64,000 nt of DNA, taken from Eutrigla gurnardus (Eukaryota > Chordata > Actinopteri > Perciformes > Triglidae). The stretch covers positions 14,288,882 through 14,352,881 of the forward strand of contig OY741281.1 of assembly GCA_963514095.1 (NCBI GenBank), read 5' to 3'. Position 1 is the stretch's first letter. The number at the start of each line of letters is the position of its first letter. The position numbers and the translations under genes are program-made. Shown piece by piece: positions 52,265-62,613 of the stretch. The notes beneath the pieces are model-generated. The model saw only the letters and a list, made by a program, of their open reading frames with translations. It was not told where the DNA came from and did not search any database.

Positions 52265-52647
52265 TCATGGGGCCCAGTCTTCATCCTCAAGGTCAAGAGC
52301 TGCTGGGAAGCAGAGGCTCCTCATTGACTGCCTGATGGAGCTGACACCACACGACCCATTGTGCACACATGTTGATCTGTCCCCAGACGTGGCCTGACAG
52401 CGGCACATAAGGCCAACGTCGCACTAAACCATCAATGCATTTCAATGAGAGGATCCCACCGCTCATGTTTGTGTGTGTAGGAGGGGGGGGGGTGTAACAA
52501 AGCTAAACACATTTGCAGGCTGGACAAGCCTCAGCCCTGTGGAGTGTATGTAATCCAAAACCAGGCCAATGATTATCTCCCCTCCCTGCAAGCGCTGACT
52601 CAATTCTGATTTATGATTGGAATGAATATCGATCTTCCAGGAGCCAA

Positions 52648-52666
52648 CCCCCCCCCCCCCCCCCCC
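52648..52666. repeat. C19 homopolymer
   Basis: Nineteen consecutive C residues followed by TTCCTCCTCC. Confidence 0.9.
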
Positions 52667-52978
52667 TTCCTCCTCCTCGCTCTCCCCTCCCATTTCTCCT
52701 TTTAACAAAAGAGTGAATGATATATGTGCATTGATTTCCAATCAATTATTTTTATTCTCATTTTATTTAAGCTTGGACAAATTTTCAGCGGCACCCGCAG
52801 AGAGCAATGCATCTTTATCAATAGTGCTGCACCTCATTACTAACTGGCCTTCTGATAGTAAGCAGGGAAATAATGAGGGGACATTTATTTCTGGGTCTGT
52901 CATGTCTGCTTATACATTGTTGGGCCATAAATGTGTCTCTTCGTTTCTACGACACTAACACATTATGAATATATATTT

Positions 52979-53037
52979 ATCCCTTTAAGACTCAACAGAT
53001 TCATATTTATTTATTGCGGGAGATCCCTTTAAGACTC
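52979..53037 (+). repeat. 15-bp direct repeat
   Basis: ATCCCTTTAAGACTC occurs at 52979-52993 and again at 53023-53037, with 29 bp between them. Confidence 0.85.
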
Positions 53038-55749
53038 CAACTGATCTTTGGTGTCCAATTGGCTCCGTTCACATAACATCTGCTAACAATCATCCTCCTG
53101 AAATGTTAAGGATTTCTATGAAAACAGAAAACACAATGCAAATTAATCTCATCTATTAGTCATATAGTATATTTGAAGTGAGTGAATATTATTTGTCTTT
53201 GTTCTACAAAGTGTCAGAAAAGATTGGAAAAATTACGTCTACAGATTGCTAGACCAACAATCCAAAACACAAAGATAGTAAATATAATTTACGATAAATA
53301 AAAGCAAGAAAACTTCTCAAATGTTGGGCATTTTAGCTTAAAAAAAGATTTGAATGATTAATTGATGTTCAAGATAGTTGACATTTAATCTTCTGGCAAT
53401 CGATTAGTCGTCTAATCATCTCACTTTTAGTTCCTGCAAAATGTCCTCAGAGGACGATGGACAAAACGCTGGGGAACAGTCATAGTCTAGTCCCTGTACG
53501 CATTATGAACAACCACACTAGTAGGTCTCCATCGGCGCAGGTTGTCCAGGAAAAACCCCATAGAACAACTCACTAATTGAGTTGACAGTGATGCATTAAA
53601 TGGGTCATCCTGGAATTGCTCTTTCCTGTGGCTACTGGCTGGGATTACATAACGATGATAAAGCTGCGGACCTGGCCTTCCAAGATAAAAGCTGCCATGC
53701 AGGAGCCCGTGCATTCTCTAAATGCTTCATCTAAGAGGCCTTCTGAAGGAAGTGATTACTGCCGAGCTGCCCACTAATGCTCCGGCGGGACCCGACGGTG
53801 TACTCTGTTATTCATCAAACACAGCCAGTGTAAGCCTTGGCATCTCTGGAAATGCATGAATAATGAGTGGCTATGTTATTGTGCAACACTAAGCAGTGCG
53901 TTCTGTTACATTACATGTGGTGACAAAAGCAGTTTTAGCAGCTCGTGGAAATGGACATGGACGCAGTTTTTTTTACTGTTTAAGGCAAAGTGTCCACTCA
54001 GTCCTTGAGGGACATAATGAATAGCCTCATTAGGAGCATAAAGGCAACGCGGGATTCCTTTCCACAGCTACGGAGGCCGGCTCCGGGTTTCACAAGGCAT
54101 CCCATCGCCATATGACTCAATCGGATGCTATGGGTGACAAATATGGCCTCACAGCTGAGAGCGGCACAAAGGACACTCAGTTGTCTGCTCGGGGGCCGGC
54201 GGCAGAAAATACTGCCACTCGGAAGACAATGTGTCTCCTGTGTGGAGATGTTGTTTAGCTCATCAGGCCGTGGCGTGCCAGGTCGTGACTGAATGCTGCG
54301 AGTGAACTTATGGAACTGCTGCCGGAAGAGAAGCCTCCGTGGCACGCGAGTACTTCTGTGAGGAGGAAATGATAAGAACAAGTGGGGATGACATAATCCA
54401 AATATGTGGTGGAATGTTAGTGGGGTGAAAAGTCATCCAGGAGGGAATACCACTGGACAATAGAGGGATTATGGTAGATATCATTTAGCGTATTTTTACT
54501 TTGAATGTGAAAGAATGTAATATGAGACTCAAATTCACTGACTTTGTGTACGAATTATCATTTCCTAATGCAGCAGTTCCAAACTTCTGGGCCCAGATGT
54601 TATTTAAAAGAAACATTATACATATGACTTTTTTGTTGTTTTGGGGTCTTTCACCTCTAAAAACACAAACTAAATTTAGTATATGGTCAGAGTAGTGGAG
54701 ATGCTGTGGCGACACAATTTAGCACTCAGCTATAACTTCAATAATGAAAGTGTATCCTGTATAACAAGTGTATTTTTTATAAGAACACCACATAAACTAT
54801 CTCTAGGAACAGAAACACAAAAATCTGGTTAAAAACCCAAATTAACAGAAAAATGGATAAACATATGAGAAATCGAGAATCCAAATATCAGAGATGACAG
54901 CGTAAACTGAGTGTTTACAAGTCCCACGCTTATATAATATAGATATGTATTGACTCAATGATTACGTGCCGTGTCCGTGTTTTTATGTTCAAGCAAAAAT
55001 GCATATAAATATTGCAGGAATGCAGAAATGCTGCAGTGTAAATAATCACAAATGTGTGATCTTGTGCTCTCAAGAAAAGAAACCCTCTAAAAACTCTCAA
55101 GAGAATCTATTTGAGGAGGAAAAATCACTTTCAATGCTCGTGTCGACACTGACACGAGGTCACATGTCCACTTTTCCACACCACCATCCTAACGCTAAAT
55201 ACGCTGTGGTTAATACAATCATAAAGAGTATTTCTTCTGTGAAAACTGAGGTGAAACAATTGCTTTAACTCTAGGGAACTACTTTGAAAGTCAATTCTGC
55301 CGAATGTGCAAATCAAATCATAAAAGCTTTTTTTTTTTTCAATAACGACTGCATTCTGGTGGAAGTGCATTCTTGTACTCGTCAGTGTTTTAAAGCAGAA
55401 GTCTATATCGGATGGCTCTGAGAGGAGAAGTGAGGACAAATGTTTCCTCTGAACTCGTGCCTATGTGGATAACACAATAATGTCCTGCCATCCATTAGTC
55501 ACTGTGTCCCAAGACATGTATTCACCCTCGGTGGCTGGTGTCAACACTCCACCGCGGTCCGTGAACTCATCTCCTTAAACAGCAGTGGTGCAAAGTGTTA
55601 CTTGTGACAAAGTTGCACACACGCAGAGAGATGTTTTCCACTCCAGAGGAATAAAAGTGTTTTCGGCTCACATGCGCTGTCTGTGGCGAAACACGCCGCG
55701 GACAGAAAGGACTACAGAGAGAGAGAGAGCGAGGAGAGAGCGCATCAGC

Positions 55750-56050
55750 CGGTTATATACATGCCTATAAATAACCAGCCAATCAGCGGCGAGACCCTGG
55801 GAGTTAAACGCGCCAATTAAAAGGGAGAAAGCACCAAATTAAGACGGGGCCCGGCCGCCATTGGCCGACTGTGATATCATTTGCAAGCCCTTACGCTGCT
55901 CGCCGCTGATTGGCCGATATCCTGCAGGCGTAATCCTGCCGCGAGGAGGGGAGGGGTGGGGGGCTGGAGAGGGGGCGGGCGTCGGGTTTTGAATAGGGAA
56001 GTTTGCAGAGCGCAGTTGTTCCCCATCCAGTCCGGCGCAGTGTTTGCAAA
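55750..56050 (+). promoter_or_regulatory. klf6: klf6 core and proximal promoter, CpG-rich
   Basis: Just upstream of the first exon the base composition turns GC- and CpG-rich and stays so to about 56900. CCAAT boxes lie at 55779-55783 (+), 55813-55817 (+), 55860-55864 (-) and 55909-55913 (-), and a GC box GGGGCGGG lies near 55972. A TATAAATA word is at 55766-55773, but it sits upstream of the CCAAT and GC boxes, so it may not be the working TATA box. A start site between about 55985 and 56060 would fit a CpG-island promoter and give a 5' UTR of roughly 230-300 nt. The start site itself is inferred, not seen. Confidence 0.7.
55778..55914. repeat. 16-bp perfect inverted repeat carrying paired CCAAT boxes
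   Basis: GCCAATCAGCGGCGAG at 55778-55793 is matched exactly by its reverse complement at 55899-55914, with a 105-bp spacer. Each arm holds one CCAAT box (NF-Y-type site) followed by CGGCG. Two more CCAAT boxes lie in the spacer. This arrangement lies in the klf6 promoter and would place NF-Y sites facing each other. Confidence 0.85.
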
Positions 56051-56288
56051 CACCTTGAACGCGAGCGAGAGAAGAAGAAGAAGAAGAAGGAGAAGGGGGG
56101 GACAGACGGACGCTCTGCCGCCACACCGCTGCTCAAAACGAGCGCTTCTTCGCTTGCGTCGCATCGCTGGGGGGACCTGCTCTTATTCCTTCCGCTGGCT
56201 CTTTTTCTACCTGACATTTAACTGCAAGCTCAATAGCATTTTTGTTTGTTTTTTTAAAAAAAATAAGAAAACAAGAAGCTCTGGAAAA
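56000..56288 (+). other. klf6: klf6 5' UTR (start approximate)
   Basis: This is GC-rich DNA with an AGA/GAA run at about 56070-56092, then an A-rich segment directly before the start codon. I see no ATG between 55990 and 56289, so a scanning ribosome would meet the klf6 start first, and it is in a strong context (aaaaATGG). The left boundary is an estimate. Confidence 0.6.
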
Positions 56289-56390
56289 ATGGATGTTCTA
56301 CCCATGTGCAGCATCTTTCAAGAACTTCAGATAGTTCACGACACGGGGTATTTCTCAGCCTTACCGTCACTGGAGGAGTACTGGCAGCAG
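56289..56390 (+). other. klf6: klf6 coding exon 1
   Basis: This exon encodes residues 1-34, from MDVLPMCS to EEYWQQ. It ends CAG before a GTGAAT donor at 56391, in phase 0. The short 5' exon carrying only the conserved activation segment is typical of KLF6 and KLF7. If the donor is not used, translation continues for about 30 residues, including a phenylalanine run from the intronic poly-T, and stops at 56483. Confidence 0.95.
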
Positions 56391-59300
56391 GTGAATATAT
56401 CTATCAACTATTTTTTTTTTTTTTTTTTTTGTAAGTCAACTGTTTTTACGCTGGCAAAGCGGAACCGAGACCTTCGCTTTTAATAGATTACACCGCGGTG
56501 TTTAGCCGCTTCCTGAGAAGTTACAGCCCGGCGGCGCGTAAACACCGGTGCTTAGACGGCGCCCGTCCGTTCACCTGACGCGCCGTTTCGTTGGCCAGTT
56601 TGCGTTGTGAAGTTTCTGGCAGGCTGAAGTGGTTCAGTGTGTCAGTCTGACAGCTGGAGTCCAGGCTGCGCTGCGCCAAGCTGCGTGGAGGCAGAGTAAC
56701 TCCAGCGGCAGCAGCAGCGAGGGGCTTTTACTGCTTTATTTAGAGCGTGTTTACCCCTTCCTTCTTTCGGGTCTGAGCGCTGGTTTCACTGCGACCACTA
56801 CAGCCGGTGTAGGAGGAGGAAGTAGCATTTGAAATCAGAGTCAATTCAAAATCAGACGTAGCGCGCTGAAGCTGTTGCCCCCGCGACCCGACACCGGATA
56901 AGCGGTTGAAGATGCTATGTAGTGCGCTGGCTCAGGACCAGCTATGTAGATCAAGATGTATCACAGGAAATAAACCCCCACGTGATTATTTTATCCCCCT
57001 TTTCTTTATAAGATGATTCAGTTTTGTTTGAAAAGCTGCACTATGAACTTTAAATCCTCCCCCCATTTCTACTACAATCACTTATTTTAATGACTTTTTT
57101 TTTTAAATCAACAATCAGTTTGCATCCTCTTTTGGAATGGGCTCCACAACAACACCACACTATCAAATGTCAGCCATGGCCGATGCCTGCTCGCATGAGT
57201 AAGCACCAGCACAACTGGAAAATGTTTGTGTGAGGCTGCAGAAGCCTGGAGGGAATCCGTCCCTGAGCACCTTCTAATGGACGGCCCCCCCTTGCTCCTC
57301 AACTTAAATGGCCTCTGAAGCCAACTGGAAGCGGTGTGTGTTTGTGTGTTTTGTGGCCCGGGTCTGAGTGGCCGACACTGAGGAAGGATGTGATTGCATG
57401 AGGAAAAGCAGCTGAATGGGTCGTGTTGGAGGGTGAGGGAGGGAGGGAGGGAGGGAGGGAGGGGAGTAGAGCGGCTTCCTTAAAAGGACTCTGGGTTTGT
57501 TCAGTGACTCATTGGAGTGCTGAAATGACGATGCACGTTTCTCATGTCTGGCAGCGCTCAGGTGCAGCAGAGTTGGAGTTCACGGCGGTCCAGGTGGATG
57601 TTGGGATGTTTGAAGGCCGAGTGTAGCAGAAAGGATGCAGATGTTTTTACTTTCATTTTAGTTCTGCTGGACGACAGCCCAAAACCAAAAAGATGTTTCC
57701 CTCCATATTCATATAGGATGCAAACAAACCGCAGATGCTCATATTTTACCAGTTGGAACCAGCAAATATTTTGCTTAAAATAATGACACATTATTTATTG
57801 TCTTTCCCTCAATCGTCACAGTTGTATTGTCTGAGCGCGTCATTACAATTATGAGCCTGCTATGCACAATAAAAGTGCTGTAATAACTACAATTTCCTGG
57901 CGAGCCCTTCCTGCTGTAAAGCACGTGACAATTTACACCACATTTTATGGGTATGTGCACATGCATCATTTAAAAGGATTTCCCTCATCGAAGCGTTTAG
58001 CTGGTGTGAATGAGCCTGCTCTCTCCGGGGCTGCTGCTGTAATTCATTTCCTCTGACTGTGTCTTCTCCTTCGTGCAGACATGCCTGGAGTTGGAGCGCT
58101 ATCTACAGAGCGAGCCTTACGTCTCCACAGCCGACCTCAAGTTCGACAGCCAGGAGGACCTCTGGAGCAAGTTGATCTTGGCCTGCGGGGACAAGGCCAA
58201 GGCTGAGTCTGACCCAAAGCTGCCCCCGGCCCACGAGGAGGACAATCAGGACAGCCCCATCTTGGACACCAACAGTGTGAATTCTGACGCCAGCAGTGAA
58301 GCTTCAGACAGTTCTGAGGAGCTCTCGCCCACACACAGCTTTACCTCCAACCCTCTGGGCTCCGTCTTGGTTGGCTCTGGACCTTTTAGCCCCTCCGTCA
58401 TAAGCACTCCGCCGTCCTCTCCGGAGGCCACCTCGGAGCCCGGCGGCGTGACTAACGGCTGGGTCGCCACACACGCCGAGTTGCACTTGCCGGTCAAAAT
58501 CCGGAGCGGCGGGGTGGCGAAGGGCACGGAAAAGACGGGACTCACATGCGGGGACGCGTCCCCGGACGGCAGGAGGCGAGTACACAGGTGTCAATTCAAC
58601 GGGTGTCGCAAGGTTTACACGAAGAGCTCCCACCTAAAAGCACACCAGCGCACTCATACAGGTGAGTCTGCGAGCACCTGTCAGAGCCCGGGTCGGCCTC
58701 TGTCGTGGTGTAAACACGGGGCCTCTTCTCTGCTGTTGTCAAGCAAAAGCAATTCATTCACAGTGGGGGGAAAAAACCCTATTTTCTACTGAGCGAATGG
58801 CAGAAGTGCTTTTAATTCAGTCTTCCACCTTAATGGCGTTGTCCAACCATTGTGTAATGTAATTAAAGGTCCACATTGCATGATGTCCTCAGCTGGAGCA
58901 CTGTGAGTATTAGCTCTGCATGGCTGGATACCTAAACTGTGACCTAATCTATCTGGAATGCGAGCGAGGGAGGGAGGGAGGGAGAGGGGGGAGGGGTTGC
59001 ACATGGGAGATAAAAGGACTTGAAAACAGATTGAGTTTCACCATGGGAAAGGGGTGAATGGGCGGGGAGCCAGGGGGCACAGAGCTGGAGGGGCTTTGAA
59101 TGGTCATTTGAGCGTTCTCTTATTTTTGATTAGTGGCAGAGAAATTGCATGTGTAGCTTTTCTTTTTTTTCTTCTTCATTTGGTATCTGTCACATTCTGC
59201 TGCACAGCATCGCTCTTAGCATTCTTAGCATGTTTCAGGTTGCATACAAAACACAGCCAGTGATCCAACAGGTTCAGCGGAATCTGGGTCTCGAGTGACT

Positions 59301-59990
59301 TGTCAGCACTTCTGCCCCCCCCTCCCCTCCCCCCCGGGGGTTGATTGATGTGAAAGCATTTGAATGACAACAGCGGCAGAGCCAACCAATCTTGTTCATG
59401 TCGTTTTGTGTGTTTTCGAGCTCCATTAATCGCCTCCTCGTTCGTCCCGCAGGTGAGAAACCTTACAGGTGTTCATGGGAGGGCTGCGAGTGGCGTTTTG
59501 CACGAAGCGACGAGTTGACCAGACACTTCAGGAAGCACACCGGGGCAAAGCCATTTAAATGCAGTCACTGTGACAGGTAAGCCACGTCGTAGCGCCGCCA
59601 GACTCCTGATGAGCCTCGGCCCCCTTTCACACGGAGATGAAGCGAGACGTGCAGCTCTGTTGATGCAATCTACTTTTCCTGCATCGTCCAGATAATGGTG
59701 CACATCGTTAAAGATGGAAAGCACTGATGGATTTTATTCGGGGAGCTAAAATTAGAGCCAGACATCCGAATCAGTCCATGATCACATCACATGATATTAC
59801 AAAGCACGTAGGCCAGATCAGTTCTTTAAATTAGAGCCATCGCCGGACAAAGCTTCCGACGAGACTTATCACATTCATCCACCATTCACCGTGTTTGCAT
59901 TGGTATTGACTTCCTCCTCTCCTCCCCTCCGTCCCCAGATGTTTCTCCAGGTCTGACCATCTGGCTCTTCACATGAAGAGGCACGTCTAG
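56289..59990 (+). CDS. klf6: Krüppel-like factor 6, four-exon zinc-finger transcription factor
   Basis: The coding sequence joins 56289-56390, 58079-58661, 59453-59576 and 59939-59990 (861 nt, 286 residues plus stop), close to the roughly 283 residues of mammalian KLF6. All introns are GT-AG and all junctions keep frame. The N-terminus [14 protein letters not shown] and the exon 2 start [13 protein letters not shown] are KLF6-type; KLF7 begins MDVLASYSIFQELQ. Residues 1-47 correspond to the family's acidic activation region. Residues 100-118 are serine/acidic and TPPSSPE lies at 144-150. Three C2H2 fingers have ligands C205/C210/H223/H227, C235/C240/H253/H257 and C265/C268/H281/H285, joined by the TGEKPY and TGAKPF linkers. 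KLF6 is a nuclear factor that binds GC-box/CACCC DNA and regulates growth, differentiation and organ development. The ATG has A at -3 and G at +4. The last residue is Val, where mammalian KLF6 ends in Leu. Teleosts have klf6a and klf6b copies, and I cannot say which this is. Confidence 0.97.
56391..58078 (+). other. klf6: klf6 intron 1
   Basis: The intron is 1688 bp. It begins GTGAAT and quickly reaches 20 T residues at 56411-56430, followed by a GTAAGT word at 56431 that resembles a second donor but would break frame with exon 2. CpG-rich sequence continues to about 56900. A GGGA tandem run lies at 57435-57466. The rest is ordinary unique sequence with a pyrimidine-rich acceptor region. Confidence 0.9.
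57435..57466 (+). repeat. (GGGA)n tandem repeat in klf6 intron 1
   Basis: There are about eight copies of GGGA in a row, giving many closely spaced GGG runs. This could form a G-quadruplex on the + strand, and so in the nascent transcript. A similar shorter run is in intron 2. Confidence 0.9.
58079..58661 (+). other. klf6: klf6 coding exon 2
   Basis: The acceptor is a pyrimidine-rich tract ending GTGCAG at 58078. The 583-nt exon encodes residues 35-228 plus the first base of Gly229. It holds the rest of the activation region, the serine-rich central part, the TPPSSPE motif, the basic RRRVHR stretch and the whole first zinc finger. The donor GTGAGT begins at 58662. The main difference from mammalian KLF6 is in the variable stretch around residues 70-98 and 151-190. 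Confidence 0.96.
58662..59452 (+). other. klf6: klf6 intron 2
   Basis: This is a 791-bp GT-AG intron. It contains a GGGA/GAGGGG purine run at about 58966-58996, a short C-rich patch near 59314-59334 and no recognisable element. Confidence 0.9.
59453..59576 (+). other. klf6: klf6 coding exon 3
   Basis: The acceptor CCCGCAG ends at 59452. The exon completes Gly229 and encodes [11 protein letters not shown] onward, that is finger 2 and the first part of finger 3, up to C268 and the first two bases of Arg270. The donor GTAAGC begins at 59577. Finger 2 keeps the ARSDELTRH recognition helix, which contacts GC-rich DNA in this family. Confidence 0.96.
59577..59938 (+). other. klf6: klf6 intron 3
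   Basis: This is a 362-bp GT-AG intron (GTAAGC to CCCCAG) with a CT-rich polypyrimidine tract before the acceptor. No other feature was seen. Confidence 0.9.
59939..59990 (+). other. klf6: klf6 coding exon 4 and stop codon
   Basis: The acceptor GTCCCCAG ends at 59938. The exon completes Arg270 and encodes [16 protein letters not shown], the recognition helix and histidine ligands of finger 3. TAG occupies 59988-59990. Splitting the third finger between the last two exons matches the KLF6/KLF7 gene structure. Confidence 0.96.
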
Positions 59991-61029
59991 AGTCGGGGCG
60001 AGCTCCAACGCAGCGAAGGGGAAAGTTGTAAAAGAAGAGGAGAAAAGAACCCCACAAAAACAAATGCCGTCTCCCGACCAGTCTCTTGGTTGAACTGTCC
60101 CAGAGCAGAGTGGCGGGAGTGTGTTCCAGCCAAAGCATGCCGTTTTGCACCATACTGAAACCCAGTGCCTCCGGGACCTCTCTTTGGAGAAAAAGGCGCT
60201 CTGAAGGTTGTCTGTTGCAACAAAAAGGACAAAATCATGGATGGGGAAGAAATCTTTTTTCTTTTCTTTTTTTTTTGACTAAGAAGGACTTACAACACAC
60301 ACAAAAAGACAAAAAAAAAAAAAAAGATAAAAGACACAAACAAAATGAGTGAATGATTTGTATGTATGGTGCATGATGTTTTGGGGGGGACATCCTCCGG
60401 ACAGCAGATACACTGGTACTTTACAAAACTGTCTGAGGTAAGCATGTGTGCACTGTGAATGTCTGAGATTGGCTGGCCAGCTCCCTGGGAAGAGAGACGA
60501 AGAAGAGAAAGAGGAGACTTGTTTCTTTTTTGGGAGAACAGACGGATTGATGGATGGTGCGGGGCTGGTACCAATGTTGCTGTGGACTGAATGGGTTTCT
60601 GGGGGGAAGCATTCCATTTGTTTCCCCGGTGGCAGCGTGAGGATGTGGCAGGATGGAGGTTCCTGCCTGTCTGTCTGGCACGCAGACTGAGGGGAAAAGG
60701 GGGGGCTCTGAAGCTTTTGAGGCCTTGGGTTTGACTTGAGATAAGGTCAGCGACCCAGGGACCAAAACTCCTCCCCCCACCTTGGTCACTGTATGACAGG
60801 AGCTTTTTGGTGTTTTTTGGTGCAGCTACTAAATGTGCAATGTGTTATGTAGCCTGGTTTATTATTTTTTTACAAGCTACAAAGCTCATTTGTAGTCCAA
60901 TTGTATAAGCTGTGTGCTTAGAGGTATAACACAACTATACTATAACTTCAGTATCATAGACAGGTGTTGCATGGTTCTAGGGTTTGTTCATTTCATGTTT
61001 CCACTGTAATCAGGACTGCAAATAGTTTC

Positions 61030-61035
61030 AATAAA
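61030..61035 (+). terminator. candidate proximal poly(A) signal AATAAA
   Basis: A canonical AATAAA lies about 1.04 kb after the klf6 stop. It could give a short 3' UTR form. The TG-rich stretch after it is weak, so use of the signal is uncertain. Confidence 0.4.
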
Positions 61036-62436
61036 AGTGCAGCTAAAGTGCAGACGGTTAAATGTTACAATATTGTACATAAAGCCTTGATGATTTTTCT
61101 TTTTTTCATTTTTACAACTTCATAATCTCCATTCTGGAGATTTCACCACTGCTTACTCATTCTCTCATTCATCCTATGCCTTGAGGAGTAAATTTTGATT
61201 TTTGTACTTTCTTTTCTATCTAATAATGCACTGTTGACCTAAATGGTGCCTTATGCAAGTGACTCAGCCCTGTGGTAGCGGTGGTTTTACTCCCCGGGGG
61301 GCGGGGGGAGTCACGTTTGTCGTATGGGTGATTTGACAAGCTTGATCAAGGCTCGGTTACACATTAACTCGCACCCCTTTGTGTTTTAATGACAGTCGTC
61401 CACAACTATTCTAGTCGTTTAATTGTATTTCTTAAAAATGTTCGGTAAAAGCACCTTTTTTTCCCCCTCAGTCGTCTGAGTGAGAGCACCAGTTTAGTTG
61501 ATGTATATCACATTCAGTGAAGAACATGTAAATATGACAAACGCTGTATGTTTAGAGCACTTAAATTCATTTATTAAAGACTTTAACTACTGTGTAGTAT
61601 GTACTCCAGTCCATCACACACAGCTCTGAGGTACCAAACAACCACACTAGGTCAACTAAAATGTTTTTTTTTAACATAATAACATTTAAAATAGTTCATG
61701 CAGTACTGCTCCTTTTTTTTTATTTATATATTTTTGTCCGTATCCCCACCATCACCAACACCCCCCACCGACTCCTCCCTGTCTCCCGTCCCTGCAAGTG
61801 GGACTGAAGAGAAAAAAAAGCTAAAGATTTATTGTAATTAACAGGCTGCAGTCGGACAGGCCTCGCCTTGTACTGCCTCTCCGTAATGAATTGCTAAAGG
61901 CTTTGTTGGCATGGAATCTGTCACAGACTGCTGACTGTGTAGGTTGGTTATTGACCTGTCTGGGCAGCGTTGTTTTAGCCAAGCTGCAACAGTATTATGG
62001 AAACCACAGGAGGGGGGGGAGGGGGGATCTGTGTTGGTTTGTATCGGAGGTGGAGGGGGGACTGGACAAAAAGGTGGAGGTAGTATTTGTAGGGATCGTC
62101 CTTATTCCTGTGTCTGGATGAAGCGCTCTGCCACCCACTCGAGATCCGCGATCCTCGCTCTGGGAATCCGATGTTGCGGCAAGTTGCACCGCGGCGCCCG
62201 TAAAGATTTCAGATCGGCGCGAGAGAACAGACAGGATGAGTGCAAACTGCTTGCTGCGATAGATCGGGGAGTGCTGGCAGCGCCTTTTGTGGGCACCGGA
62301 AGGGAACATCCATTCTGTGAAAGCGGCAGCCAATACTTGTTCTAGCGGTAATTGAGCCTTGATTAAGCCCCGTGTTTGCTCGCATCTTTAACGCTTTTCA
62401 TCATCGCTTTCATCCCACTACCCCAACTTGTTCTGT

Positions 62437-62475
62437 CACACACACACACACACACACTCTCTCACACACACACAG
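62437..62475. repeat. (CA)n microsatellite in klf6 3' UTR
   Basis: A CA run is interrupted by TCTCT at about 62458-62462. It lies in the probable distal 3' UTR, so length variants would be transcribed. Confidence 0.9.
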
Positions 62476-62613
62476 CTCTTTGTTCTCAAACTGAATCTTT
62501 GTATAAAAAGGAAAAAAAAACAACAACTTTTGTAAAATTGTTATGTTTATGCTTTATGAAATTTTTATTTGAAATTGTTTTGCAAAATTGTTATATTTCT
62601 GTATGAATGTATT

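Larger units (their letters stand above)
51776..55630. other. intergenic flank upstream of klf6
   Basis: Holds the long CA run at 52173-52264, G9 at about 52482-52490, C19 at 52648-52666 and a 15-bp direct repeat at 52979 and 53023. The rest is unique. A GAGAGA run lies at about 55718-55740, next to the promoter. No gene seen. Confidence 0.5.

Noticed and set aside
55766..55773. TATAAATA as the definite klf6 TATA box
   Set aside because: It lies upstream of the CCAAT and GC boxes, about 500 bp before the ATG. Kept only as a possible element.
55839..56217. Antisense open frames over the klf6 promoter and 5' UTR
   Set aside because: Three overlapping low-complexity frames (proline, serine and phenylalanine runs) reflect the GC-rich and GAA-repeat sequence. 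No domain.
55881..56288. In-frame open sequence upstream of the klf6 ATG
   Set aside because: It starts at a TTG, crosses the promoter and CCAAT boxes, and is explained by GC-rich composition with few stops.
58137..58633. Antisense open frames over klf6 exon 2
   Set aside because: Shadows of a real coding exon on the other strand.
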